Shown here: positions 1 through 6,890 of the stretch, one piece after another
Numbering within the stretch: the stretch's first letter is position 1
Layout of the letters: each line of letters opens with the position of its first letter
From: Planctomycetota bacterium
Lineage (GTDB): Bacteria > Planctomycetota > Planctomycetia > Pirellulales > Pirellulaceae
Direction of reading: 5' to 3'
Assembly (NCBI GenBank): GCA_019347795.1
Contig: JAHWKS010000130.1
Location: 1-9,357 of the forward strand
DNA: 9,357 nt
The notes under the pieces: model-generated
Database searches by the model: none
The model's input: only the letters and a program-made list of their open reading frames with translations
Told to the model about the DNA's origin: nothing
Translations under genes and position numbers: made by a program

Positions 1-156
1 CCGGGGCCGACCTGGTGCGCCGGCTGAACCAGCAGGCGGTGGGCGTCTACCCCGGGGGCGGTTGTTTTAATGGGCGTGATCTGGAGCGATGCGGAACAAA
101 CGCTAAGGCGATTGCTTGGACACGACAAGAGTTGGGGGGGTTCGCGCGACGATGGG
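1..156. other. Left edge, no supported gene
   Basis: No convincing gene is visible here. The first ~58 bases, read on the plus strand in frame 3, encode GADLVRRLNQQAVGVYPGG with G or C at almost every third codon position, which could be the tail of a gene entering from the left. The bias disappears after about position 58 and the frame stays open without a natural end, while the neighbouring frame stops at 68-70 just after a C/G run, so a frameshifted or decayed gene end is possible. I do not recognise the peptide. A run of seven G lies at 134-140. The rest reads as intergenic sequence downstream of argS. Confidence 0.25.
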
Positions 157-207
157 TGGCGGCGGAGCGAAGCGACGCCCGCTGGGCGTCGCTCCGCTCC
201 GCCGCCA
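157..207 (-). terminator. Strong GC-rich hairpin after argS
   Basis: Arms at 157-180 and 184-207 are complementary over 24 bases with one mismatch (A167 opposite C197) and a three-base loop (GCT). Two further G-C pairs follow outside a single mismatch. The hairpin begins 16 bases past the argS stop codon on the minus strand. No U-tract follows it in either direction, so it is not a textbook intrinsic terminator. It could be a U-less terminator or a 3'-end stabilising structure. The structure is seen directly; the role is inferred from position. Confidence 0.7.
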
Positions 208-223
208 GCCACACCAGCAGGAC

Positions 224-2020
224 CTACATTTTGTCCACGACGCCGATGCCCAGCAGGTCGAGACCTTGCTTGATGGTGCGGGCGGTGAGGTCGCAGAGGA
301 GGAGGCGGCTGCGGCGGAGCTCCTCCGTCTCAGCCTTGAGCACCGGGCAGCTTTCGAAGAAGCCGGAGTAGGTCTTCGCTAAGTCGAAGAGGTAGCTGGT
401 GAGCTGACTGGGACGGTAGTCCTTCACCACCTCGTCCAGCGCCTCTGAGTAGCGCAACAGGGCCACCGCCAGTTGCCGTTCGGCCGGATGCGAGAGCACG
501 ATCGGCGTCTCCGCGTCGCGGAGCGTGCTGATATCCACCCCCCCTTTGCGATAGATGCCGCAGACGCGGGTGTACGCCATCTGCATGTACGGCGCCGTAT
601 TGCCGTCCAGCGCGCACATCTTATCGAAGCTGAAGACGTAATCGCTGGTGCGATTCTGGGAAAGGTCGGCATACTTGAGGGCGCCGATGCCGACGACTTC
701 CGCCACCTCGCGCCGCTCCGCCTCGCTCAACTGCGGTCCCTCGGGCTTCTTCTCGTCGATCTCGCACGCCAGGCGGTACGCCCGCTCCACGGCTTCATCG
801 AGCAGGCTCTCCAGTCCGACCGGGTCCCCCTCCCTCGCCTTGAAGGGACGCTTGTCTTCGCCCATCACGGTGCCGAAGGAGACGTGCATCAACTCCACGT
901 CCGAATAACCCCACAACCGAGCCGCGGCGAAGAGCTTTTCGAAGTGCTCGCTCTGGCGATGGTCCACCACGTAAAGAATCGCGTCGGGCCGCCACGTTTC
1001 CATGCGATACTGGATCGTCGCCAGGTCGGTCGTCGCATACAGGAAGCTGCCGTCGCTTTTACGGATGATCATGGGGGCCGGAAACTCGTGGATGAATATG
1101 CAAATCGCCCCCTCGCTTTCCTCGGCGACGCCCTTTGCTTGCACGTCCTCCACGACCTTCGAGAGCCGGTCGTCATAGTAGCTTTCCCCCAGTTCATGGT
1201 CGAAGCGGACGCCCAGGCGATCGTAAACCTGGTGCAGGGCGCTCAAACACGCCGGCATGAACTCCTTCCATAGGCGGAGATTCTCTTCCTCGCCGCGATG
1301 CAGCCGCGCCGTCTCGTCCAAGACCCGCCGCTCGAGATTCGGGTGCGGCTCGGAGAGGCTCGGAAGTTGGTCGAGCGGGGCCGGGCCCCGCGTGGGCTTC
1401 CCCGCCTGATGCTCGATAATCTGGTGGACCAACTGGTACAGCCGGGCCAGCTCCGTCACCGGGTCGTCTTGGTAGCGTGCTTCGTCGCGAAAGTGCTTGT
1501 AGCCGTAGATCACCATCCCGAACTGCTTGCCCCAGTCCCCCAGGTGGTTGTCGCTGATGACGCGATGACCGAGGAAGCCGAGCGTGCGGTAGAGCGCGTC
1601 GCCGATCACCGTCGAGCGGATGTGCCCTACGTGCATCGGCTTGGCCACGTTGGGGGCGGAGTAGTCGATGACGTACGTCCGCGGCGATTCCGCCGGGGCC
1701 ACGCCGATTCGCTCGTCCCGCACCGCCTGCCCCGCCTGCTCCGCCAGCCACGCATCTTTGAGCCGGAGATTGATGAAGCCCGGACCGGCGATGGTGGGCG
1801 CCTCGCACAGGTCGTCCAGCTCCAGCCGTTCAATTAGCTGCTGGGCCACCTCGCGCGGCGGACGGCCGACGATCTTTTGCAGCGGCATGGCGCAGTTGGC
1901 CTGATAGTCGCCGTGCTGCGGCTGCGACGGGCGGATCATGTCCAGCAGAGGGTCCACATCCGCCGTGAAATGGGCCAGAGCCGGCCGAAAACGCCGGCGC
2001 AATTCCGCCAATAGGTTCAT
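224..2020 (-). CDS. argS: Arginyl-tRNA synthetase
   Basis: Cytoplasmic class I aminoacyl-tRNA synthetase that charges tRNA-Arg with arginine using ATP. The 598-residue product has the usual family length. It opens with the arginyl-synthetase N-terminal domain (about 1-90, including HGDYQANCAM and GPGFINLRL). The catalytic fold follows with the HIGH-type motif HVGH at 130-133 inside SAPNVAKPMHVGHIRST. The KMSKS loop has the degenerate form common in bacterial ArgRS (GEDKRPFKAREGD, about 387-399). The C-terminal DALR-type anticodon-binding domain begins near 475. I chose the ATG at 2020 (MNLLAELRRRF) because homologues begin at this point. The frame is open upstream to 2107, but that extension is arginine-rich and would run over the intergenic hairpin. 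No strong Shine-Dalgarno sequence precedes 2020. The gene follows rsfS by 129 bases on the same strand and is probably co-transcribed with it. Confidence 0.97.
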   Translation of the reverse strand: MNLLAELRRRFRPALAHFTADVDPLLDMIRPSQPQHGDYQANCAMPLQKIVGRPPREVAQQLIERLELDDLCEAPTIAGPGFINLRLKDAWLAEQAGQAVRDERIGVAPAESPRTYVIDYSAPNVAKPMHVGHIRSTVIGDALYRTLGFLGHRVISDNHLGDWGKQFGMVIYGYKHFRDEARYQDDPVTELARLYQLVHQIIEHQAGKPTRGPAPLDQLPSLSEPHPNLERRVLDETARLHRGEEENLRLWKEFMPACLSALHQVYDRLGVRFDHELGESYYDDRLSKVVEDVQAKGVAEESEGAICIFIHEFPAPMIIRKSDGSFLYATTDLATIQYRMETWRPDAILYVVDHRQSEHFEKLFAAARLWGYSDVELMHVSFGTVMGEDKRPFKAREGDPVGLESLLDEAVERAYRLACEIDEKKPEGPQLSEAERREVAEVVGIGALKYADLSQNRTSDYVFSFDKMCALDGNTAPYMQMAYTRVCGIYRKGGVDISTLRDAETPIVLSHPAERQLAVALLRYSEALDEVVKDYRPSQLTSYLFDLAKTYSGFFESCPVLKAETEELRRSRLLLCDLTARTIKQGLDLLGIGVVDKM

Positions 2021-2084
2021 CGCCAGGGCAATCCGTGAGGTTCGTGCGCGGCCTCCCCGCGGGAGAGCAAGCGCCTGGTAGAGT

Positions 2085-2121
2085 GTCGCAGGGCGGCGCC
2101 GAATCACGCAAGCCCTGCGAC
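2085..2121 (-). repeat. Hairpin in the rsfS-argS spacer
   Basis: A perfect 10-base inverted repeat, GTCGCAGGGC (2085-2094) and GCCCTGCGAC (2112-2121), has a 17-base loop. It lies 28 bases after the rsfS stop and upstream of argS on the minus strand. A smaller hairpin, CTCCC/GGGAG around a CGC loop, sits at 2053-2065. No T-run follows either one, so full termination here is unlikely. Possible roles are attenuation, RNA processing or stabilising the rsfS message. It supports placing the argS start downstream at 2020 rather than at 2107. Confidence 0.5.
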
Positions 2122-2149
2122 GTTACGATTGGCCGCAACCGCCGAACGG

Positions 2150-2575
2150 TTATTGTTCGCCGGCGGGTCGCGGTCCAATCACCTGCGAAAGATCCACGCG
2201 CTCCGCCTGACCCCAGAGATCCTCGATGCGGTAGTAATCGCGCGTCTCCTGGTCGAAGATGTGGACCACCACGGCGCCGTAATCGAGCAGAATCCAGCGG
2301 CTTTCGTTGTAGCCCTCGACGCTCAGGCGGCGATCGCCCAGGTCATCCTCCAGCGTGTGGTCGATCTCCTCGCTGATGGCGTGCAGTTGCCGCCGACTGG
2401 TTCCCGTGGCCAGGACAAAGTAATCGAATTCGCTCGTCAGCTCCCGCAGGTCGAGCACCACGATGTCGGTTGCTCGGTTGTCGGCGGCGGTTCGGGCCGC
2501 CGCTAATGCCAGTTCGAGACTACGCTCTGGGTACGCCCGATTTGCGGAAGAGGGACTGGCGATGGAAATGGCCAC
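2150..2575 (-). CDS. rsfS: Ribosomal silencing factor RsfS
   Basis: Small protein of the RsfS/Iojap (DUF143) family. The family binds ribosomal protein L14 (uL14) on the 50S subunit and blocks subunit joining when nutrients are scarce. The product is about 141 residues and covers the whole family domain: the N-terminal helix (SLELALAAARTAADN), then DIVVLDLREL and FDYFVLATGTSRRQ, a VEGYNESRWILLDYG strand segment, VVVHIFDQETRDYY and IEDLW. I chose the GTG at 2573-2575 because a near-perfect Shine-Dalgarno sequence, AAAGGAGG, lies four bases upstream. An in-frame ATG at 2588-2590 and a TTG at 2618-2620 are alternatives, but the ATG directly abuts the SD and would place it inside the gene. It is the first gene of the probable rsfS-argS transcript and diverges from tmk. 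Confidence 0.95.
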   Translation of the reverse strand: MAISIASPSSANRAYPERSLELALAAARTAADNRATDIVVLDLRELTSEFDYFVLATGTSRRQLHAISEEIDHTLEDDLGDRRLSVEGYNESRWILLDYGAVVVHIFDQETRDYYRIEDLWGQAERVDLSQVIGPRPAGEQ

Positions 2576-2587
2576 GAGGCCTCCTTT
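2573..2587 (-). promoter_or_regulatory. rsfS Shine-Dalgarno and GTG start
   Basis: On the minus strand AAAGGAGG (2587-2580) is followed by CCTC and then GTG (2575-2573). This strong SD decides the rsfS start in favour of GTG over the ATG at 2590, which has no SD of its own. The four-base spacing is a little short. Confidence 0.65.
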
Positions 2588-2635
2588 CATGCTGATGGCT
2601 TTCAATGCGGATGGCGCCAAACCAGATACGCTACT

Positions 2636-2664
2636 ATTCTATGCAGGACGGACCCCGGTGTCAC
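2636..2664 (-). promoter_or_regulatory. Sigma-70-type promoter for rsfS-argS
   Basis: Read on the minus strand, GTGACA (2664-2659) and TAGAAT (2641-2636) are separated by exactly 17 bases. Each hexamer matches the TTGACA/TATAAT consensus at five of six positions. Transcription would start near 2629, giving a leader of about 54 bases before the rsfS GTG. It lies in the AT-richest part of the rsfS/tmk divergent region. I see no equally good plus-strand promoter for tmk; the same AT patch may serve both directions. Confidence 0.55.
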
Positions 2665-2723
2665 CCTTCGGGTTCGGGCAAGTCTGGCGGGAAAATCGCG
2701 CCAGCGGCAATAAGCGAGCGAGG

Positions 2724-3332
2724 ATGTTCATCACTTTTGACGGCGTAGACGGAGTCGGAAAGTCGACACAGGCGGCGCTCTTCGTGGAGTGGCTCCGCGA
2801 GAAGGGCCGCGAGGTCGTTGCCTGTCGCGATCCAGGCAGCACCGCATTGGGCGAGGCGGTGCGTGGAATTCTGCTCGATCGCCAGGAGATTGCGCTCCAT
2901 CGCCGTAGCGAGATGCTGCTCTACATGGCCGCCCGCGCGCAGATGGTCGAGGAGGTCATTCGCCCGGCTTTGGCGGCGGGAAAGATCGTCGTCTCCGACC
3001 GTTTTCTGCTGGCCAACGTCGTTTACCAGGCTTACGCCGGCGGCCTGGATGTGGCGGAAGTGAAACGCGTGGGTGAGGCGGCGGTCGCGGGCGTCATGCC
3101 TGATCTAATTCTTGTGCTCGACATGGAGGCCGAGGCGGCCGCGGCTCGGTTGAATCGCTCCCTCGACCGTATGGAAGCACAGGGAATCGAGTTTCTGCGT
3201 CGCGTTCGACAGGGATTCCTCACCGAGGCGCAGGCGAGCCCACAAACGACTCGCGTCATCGACGCCTCTCGCGACGTAGCCGCCGTGCAGGGCGAGATTC
3301 GCTCCGTGGCCGCTCCCTTCCTTTCCCCTTAA
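2724..3332 (+). CDS. tmk: Thymidylate kinase (dTMP kinase)
   Basis: Cytoplasmic enzyme that phosphorylates dTMP to dTDP with ATP in the dTTP pathway. The product has 202 residues, normal for the family. The P-loop GVDGVGKST is at residues 7-15. The next motif reads CRDPGSTALGE (34-44), where most bacteria have TREPGGTPLGE. SDRF at 91-94 begins the dTMP-binding segment, followed by YQAYAGGL. The LID region with RLNRSLDRME spans about 142-151. The start at ATG 2724 (MFITFDGVDG) puts the first beta-strand directly before the P-loop; the frame is open upstream but that part is antisense to rsfS. Only a weak purine stretch (GCGAGG) precedes the ATG. The DPGST and FLLANVVYQ wording is the form I associate with Planctomycetes. 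The delta-prime gene follows 14 bases downstream, an arrangement common for tmk. Confidence 0.96.
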   Translation: MFITFDGVDGVGKSTQAALFVEWLREKGREVVACRDPGSTALGEAVRGILLDRQEIALHRRSEMLLYMAARAQMVEEVIRPALAAGKIVVSDRFLLANVVYQAYAGGLDVAEVKRVGEAAVAGVMPDLILVLDMEAEAAAARLNRSLDRMEAQGIEFLRRVRQGFLTEAQASPQTTRVIDASRDVAAVQGEIRSVAAPFLSP

Positions 3333-3346
3333 CCCGCATCGCAAGC

Positions 3347-4390
3347 ATGACTTGGCAAGGAATCGAGGGGCACGATGCGATCGTCGATCGCTTCCGCCGC
3401 GGGCTCGCCGGCGGGCGGTTGCCGAGCACGTTCCTCTTCGTGGGGCCGGCAGGCGTGGGGAAGCGGGCCTTTGCAATCAAGCTCGCCCAGACGCTGCTGT
3501 GCGAGGTGAATCCGCCCGAATTGATCGATCCCTGCGGCGAGTGCCCGGGATGCAAGCAGGTCCTCGCGGGATCGCATCCGGACCTGGCGATTGTCGGCCG
3601 GGAGGAGGACAGCGCGGTGCTCAAGGTCGAGCAGTTCATCGGCGACCGCGAGCATCGAATGCAGGAGGGGCTTGTGCCCTGGGTCTCGCTCAAGCCGACC
3701 CGCGGGACGCGGAAGATTGCGATCGTCGACGACGCGGATCTTTTCAACCAGGAAAGCGCCAATTGCCTGCTCAAGACGCTGGAAGAGCCGCCGCCGGGCT
3801 CGATGCTGATTTTGATCGGGACTAGCGAACAGCGGCAGCTTCCCACCATCCGCTCGCGTTGCCAGATCGTGCGGTTCCGGCCGCTGCCCGACGAAACCGT
3901 GGCCCGGCTGCTGCTGGAGACAGGCGCCGTGGCGGATTCATTTGAGGCCGAGCGATTGGCCGCCCTGAGCGGCGGCGGACTGCGGCAGGCGATCGCACTG
4001 GCCGACCCCGAGCTGATGGAGTTCCGCCGGCATTTGCTCTCGCATCTGGGCCGACCGGGGTGGAACAGCGTCGCGTTGGGGAAGTCGATCCACGCCTTTG
4101 TCGAGGCGGCCGGCAAGGAGGCGCCTCCCCGCCGCGAACGGCTGCGGAGCATCATCGGGTTCTGCGCCGACTTCTACCGCCAACTTATGGCCCGCCTGAG
4201 CGGCGCCGTGCCGGCGGGCGATCCGCAGCTCCGCGAAGCCGTCGAGGGCGCCGCCTCCGCCTGGCCCGGCGACGCCGCCTTGGCCGCCGACCGTCTGGAG
4301 CGCTGCCTCGACGCCTTGGCTCACGTAGACGCCAACGCCCACCTCGTCACGGTCACCGAGGCCTGGATCGACGACCTGGCCCATGGGTAG
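3347..4390 (+). CDS. holB: DNA polymerase III clamp loader, delta' subunit
   Basis: AAA+ family subunit of the clamp loader that places the sliding beta clamp on DNA at the replication fork. The 347-residue product shows a Walker A motif GPAGVGKR at 33-40, a zinc module with C52, C63, C66 and C69 (CGECPGC), a Walker B-type strand IAIVDDAD at 124-131, [16 protein letters not shown], and the SRC arginine-finger motif at 170-172 (TIRSRCQI). The C-terminal third is a variable helical collar with no recognisable motifs. An intact Walker A and the Zn module could also fit the gamma/tau subunit, but the length and the position after tmk favour delta-prime. It begins 14 bases after tmk and is presumably translated from the same mRNA. 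Confidence 0.9.
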   Translation: MTWQGIEGHDAIVDRFRRGLAGGRLPSTFLFVGPAGVGKRAFAIKLAQTLLCEVNPPELIDPCGECPGCKQVLAGSHPDLAIVGREEDSAVLKVEQFIGDREHRMQEGLVPWVSLKPTRGTRKIAIVDDADLFNQESANCLLKTLEEPPPGSMLILIGTSEQRQLPTIRSRCQIVRFRPLPDETVARLLLETGAVADSFEAERLAALSGGGLRQAIALADPELMEFRRHLLSHLGRPGWNSVALGKSIHAFVEAAGKEAPPRRERLRSIIGFCADFYRQLMARLSGAVPAGDPQLREAVEGAASAWPGDAALAADRLERCLDALAHVDANAHLVTVTEAWIDDLAHG

Positions 4391-4413
4391 GTCCCACCTG
4401 CCGGGCGGGACCT
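4389..4413 (+). terminator. Hairpin at the end of holB
   Basis: AGGTCCC (4389-4395) and GGGACCT (4407-4413) form a perfect 7-base stem with an 11-base GC-rich loop. The left arm begins inside the holB stop codon. No T-run follows, so this is only a possible U-less terminator for the tmk-holB transcript. The structure is clear; the function is a guess from position. Confidence 0.35.
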
Positions 4414-4443
4414 TCCGCCGACTCAGGCGCCGCGAGCGCAGGA

Positions 4444-4471
4444 TTGATTTCGCACGAAAACGACGTACGTT
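4444..4471 (+). promoter_or_regulatory. Weak candidate promoter for the esterase gene
   Basis: TTGATT (4444-4449) and TACGTT (4466-4471) are 16 bases apart in a locally less GC-rich stretch upstream of the secreted esterase. The -35 matches four of six consensus positions but the -10 only three, so this is a weak call. The 124-base gap after holB and the hairpin there suggest the esterase gene has its own promoter somewhere in this stretch. Confidence 0.2.
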
Positions 4472-4501
4472 AGAAGCCTGTCGGCCGAAATCATCATCCA
4501 T

Positions 4502-4509
4502 AGGAGGTG
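4502..4509 (+). promoter_or_regulatory. Shine-Dalgarno AGGAGGTG of the esterase gene
   Basis: AGGAGGTG lies five bases before the ATG at 4515, an almost full anti-16S match. It fixes the esterase start at 4515, although the frame is open upstream as far as the end of holB. It is the strongest SD in the window, suggesting efficient translation. Confidence 0.8.
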
Positions 4510-4514
4510 CTTCG

Positions 4515-5807
4515 ATGCGATCATTCCTGACTGCCTCCGCGCTCATCGCCGCGGCGGCCATCGTTCTTCAATCGCGGCCGCTCGGCGCCCAGCCGAAAGA
4601 CACGAACTACGACGAGTCGAAAGTCCCGGCGTACGAGTTGCCCGACCCGCTCCGGCTCTCCTCCGGCGAGCGCGTGGCCGACGCCGAAACCTGGCGGAGC
4701 GAGCGGCGACCGGAGCTTTTGAAGCTGTTCCAGACGCACGTTTACGGCAAGAGCCCCGGCCGGCCGGAAGAGATGACGTTTGAAGTGACATCGACTGATG
4801 ACGAAGCACTCGGCGGCAAGGCGATCCGCAAGGAGGCGTCGGTTTATTTCACCGGCGAGAAGTCCGGTCCACGAATGGACCTGCTGATCTACCTGCCGCG
4901 CGCGGCCGAAAAGCCGGTCCCGGTGTTCTTGGCGCTGAACTTCGGCGGCAATCACACGATTCATCCCGATCCCGAGATCACGCTCTCGCGGCGATGGATG
5001 CGGAACCGGCCCGACCGGGGCGTGGTGAACAACCGCGCCACCGAGGAGTCCCGCGGCGCCAGCGCCAACCGGTGGCCGGTCGAGACCATTCTCGATCGCG
5101 GCTACGGCCTGGCCACCATCTACTACGGCGACATCGATACCGACTTCGACGACGGCTTTCAGAACGGCGTCCACCCGCTGTTCTACAAGGAGGGGCAAAC
5201 GAAACCGGCGGCGGACGAGTGGGGATCGATCGCCGCTTGGGCCTGGGGCCTGAGCCGGGCCCTGGATTACCTGGAAACCGACGACGCCGTCGATCACGAG
5301 CGCGTGGCGGTAATGGGCCACTCCCGGCTGGGCAAGACCGCGCTCTGGGCCGGCGCCCAGGATGAGCGCTTCGCGATGGTGATCTCCAACAACTCCGGCT
5401 GCGGCGGCGCGGCGTTGAGCCGGCGTGCGTTCGGCGAGACGGTGGCCCGCATCAACACCTCGTTCCCGCACTGGTTCTGCGACAACTTCAACAAGTACAA
5501 CAACAACGAAGACGCCCTGCCGGTCGATCAGCACGAGCTGATCGCCCTCATCGCCCCCCGGCCCGTCTACGTCGCCAGCGCACAAGAAGACCAATGGGCC
5601 GATCCGCGGGGCGAATTCCTCTCCGCCCTCCACGCCGACGCTGTCTACCGCCTGCTGGGAACCGAAGGCCTGCCGACGAAAGAAATGCCGCCGCTCGACA
5701 AGCCGGTGATGGGCGCCATCGGCTACCACCTCCGCACCGGCAAACACGACGTCACCGACTTCGACTGGGAAGCCTACCTCAACTTCGCCGATAGGCGCCT
5801 GCGGTGA
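4515..5807 (+). CDS. Secreted glucuronoyl esterase-like (CE15) hydrolase
   Basis: The 430-residue product starts with a signal peptide ([20 protein letters not shown], probable cleavage after GAQ or nearby). It is therefore exported, probably to the periplasm. The mature part is an alpha/beta hydrolase resembling carbohydrate esterase family 15, whose characterised members cut ester links between lignin and 4-O-methyl-glucuronic acid on xylan. The nucleophile elbow is GHSRLGK with Ser270; R271 and K274 match the CE15 G-x-S-R-x-G-K signature. [14 protein letters not shown] follows, then [17 protein letters not shown], an acidic candidate in [12 protein letters not shown] (E358, D359 or D363), and the probable catalytic His411 in [11 protein letters not shown]. 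The classical fungal motif has Cys where this has His269. Databases may label relatives acetylxylan esterase. It stands alone, with no sugar-binding, sulfatase or transporter gene beside it. Family placement is good; the actual substrate is uncertain. Confidence 0.85.
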   Translation: MRSFLTASALIAAAAIVLQSRPLGAQPKDTNYDESKVPAYELPDPLRLSSGERVADAETWRSERRPELLKLFQTHVYGKSPGRPEEMTFEVTSTDDEALGGKAIRKEASVYFTGEKSGPRMDLLIYLPRAAEKPVPVFLALNFGGNHTIHPDPEITLSRRWMRNRPDRGVVNNRATEESRGASANRWPVETILDRGYGLATIYYGDIDTDFDDGFQNGVHPLFYKEGQTKPAADEWGSIAAWAWGLSRALDYLETDDAVDHERVAVMGHSRLGKTALWAGAQDERFAMVISNNSGCGGAALSRRAFGETVARINTSFPHWFCDNFNKYNNNEDALPVDQHELIALIAPRPVYVASAQEDQWADPRGEFLSALHADAVYRLLGTEGLPTKEMPPLDKPVMGAIGYHLRTGKHDVTDFDWEAYLNFADRRLR

Positions 5808-5843
5808 TCGTCAACGCGATCCTGGGTTCTCCTCGGGTGGGCA

Positions 5844-5859
5844 TCCTGCGCTTGCAGGA
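5844..5859. terminator. Small hairpin between convergent genes
   Basis: TCCTGC (5844-5849) and GCAGGA (5854-5859) form a perfect 6-base stem with a four-base loop in the 95-base gap between the converging esterase gene and the minus-strand secreted protein gene. No T-run adjoins it. It may help end transcription from both sides, but the stem is short and the call is weak. Confidence 0.25.
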
Positions 5860-5902
5860 CGGCCGAGAGCCGCAGGGAAAACTCGTTGCCGCTGTTTGGA
5901 AA

Positions 5903-6676
5903 TTACGGCTTCAAGCCCACCGACCGTGGCGTGAAGGAGGCTGCGTCTTCTCGCCACCACGTGTCCCAGTCGGGCGGGCGCCGATCATTGTCGGCTTTCA
6001 TCCCTGTAAGATCCTGCAGCGCAGCGTCGCAATTCGCTCGCAAGCTTCCGTCGGCGACCCGGACGCGAGGATGGCGAAAAAGACTGCCGTCAATGCCGAA
6101 GTTACCTGCCCGGGCGATGTACTGGCGGTAAAGCGACAGGGTCGCTGCGTCCGTCGCCTCCGGCGCGGTCTTGTTCGCCGTATCGAATCGTTCGTCGACA
6201 ACTAAGGTATCCACCGGCAGTGGAATGCGGTTCAAATCGACGATGGCGCCATCCACGACCAGCTCGATGTAAGTCGAATTCATCCAGCGTTGTCTCGCGT
6301 CAGTCGCTCCGGGAAGCGGCGCGGCCGGCTTTTCAGCCTGACCCGCGGGAGGACAATGAATCACGACGCCGGCGTTCCTGCCGTCGCCGAGAAAGAAGTT
6401 CTCGCCCTTAACCAGGACGATGGGCGCCCCCTCGGATTTCACCTTCAAAATATGCGGCCACGCGGACTCAAAACGCTCGCGTGCGGCGAAGGGAATCGCG
6501 TAATGCCGCTGAGGAAGCAGCGGTCCCACCAGCGTCCGAGCCTGCTCTCGCAGAGGCGCCAACTCCTCCGGCCAGCTTTCCGGCCATTCCCCACGATTGC
6601 TCACCGAATATAGTCCGTACGCGCGACCAGCCATCCCCAACAAGATTGCGACCAGCAAGACCGTAATTCTTTTCAT
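5903..6676 (-). CDS. Secreted protein of unknown function
   Basis: The 257-residue product begins with a signal peptide (MKRITVLLVAILLGMAGRAYG, cleavage probably after residue 21), so it is exported. I cannot assign a function. The central part (about 68-160) has short hydrophobic strands: FESAWPHILKVKSEGAPIVLVKG, GVVIHCPP and STYIELVVDGAIVDLNRIPLP. This looks like a compact beta-rich domain with a single-Cys HCPP element. The last 40 residues contain ALQDLTG then PPDWDTWWREDAASF, resembling the LTG...W..WW ending seen in various planctomycete secreted and repeat proteins; that likeness is from memory. I chose ATG 6676 because it begins the signal peptide and GGAG lies eight bases upstream. 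The frame opens to 6751 but that part overlaps the toxin remnant. It converges on the esterase gene and no partner is evident. Confidence 0.8.
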   Translation of the reverse strand: MKRITVLLVAILLGMAGRAYGLYSVSNRGEWPESWPEELAPLREQARTLVGPLLPQRHYAIPFAARERFESAWPHILKVKSEGAPIVLVKGENFFLGDGRNAGVVIHCPPAGQAEKPAAPLPGATDARQRWMNSTYIELVVDGAIVDLNRIPLPVDTLVVDERFDTANKTAPEATDAATLSLYRQYIARAGNFGIDGSLFRHPRVRVADGSLRANCDAALQDLTGMKADNDRRPPDWDTWWREDAASFTPRSVGLKP

Positions 6677-6698
6677 CTCAAATTCTCCACCGCGAGCA

Positions 6699-6884
6699 TC
6701 ATCGAAGTTCCCAAGAGAAGAGACGAGCAACTCGCCTGGATCGTTTTGCAACCCGTCTCGGCAAAGGATAGATTAGCCTCCGAGAGTCCGTTTGTCGCCA
6801 GCTCGAAGGCGCCCCAGCGGCCAATCGCGGAGCCGCTCCGGCGTAGAGAACGCACGTGTCGTAGACGGCGACCAGCGGCTCCAT
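6699..6884 (-). pseudogene. PIN-domain toxin remnant (5' stub)
   Basis: The frame starting at ATG 6884, six bases after the upstream antitoxin stop codon, begins MEPLVAVYDTCVLY. This is the first strand of a PIN-domain toxin with its catalytic Asp (D9). Family members usually continue PAPLRDLL. Here the frame turns into low-complexity arginine-rich sequence and stops after 61 codons. Re-reading one base back at 6844 gives TPERLRDWPLGRLR, which resembles the expected P-x-x-LRD continuation, until a TAA at 6775-6773. This suggests a small frameshift followed by loss of the rest of the gene, since the later acidic residues of a roughly 150-residue PIN fold are absent. The secreted-protein gene starts immediately beyond it. 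The stub is seen directly; the PIN identity rests on its start motif and on the upstream antitoxin. Confidence 0.6.
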
Positions 6885-6890
6885 GGCGCG

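Noticed and set aside
473..1273. Long plus-strand open frame opposite argS (266 codons)
   Set aside because: It is fully antisense to an unmistakable argS, has no recognisable motif, and is what GC-rich codon bias produces on the opposite strand.
2021..2107. Upstream extension of argS to an ATG at 2107
   Set aside because: It adds an arginine-rich segment over the intergenic hairpin that is foreign to the family.
2463..2723. Upstream extension of the tmk frame
   Set aside because: This part lies antisense to rsfS, and the family begins at MFITFDGVDG directly before the P-loop.
4521..5747. Long minus-strand open frame opposite the esterase gene (408 codons)
   Set aside because: Antisense to a gene with signal peptide, strong SD and catalytic motifs; the product is low-complexity and resembles nothing.
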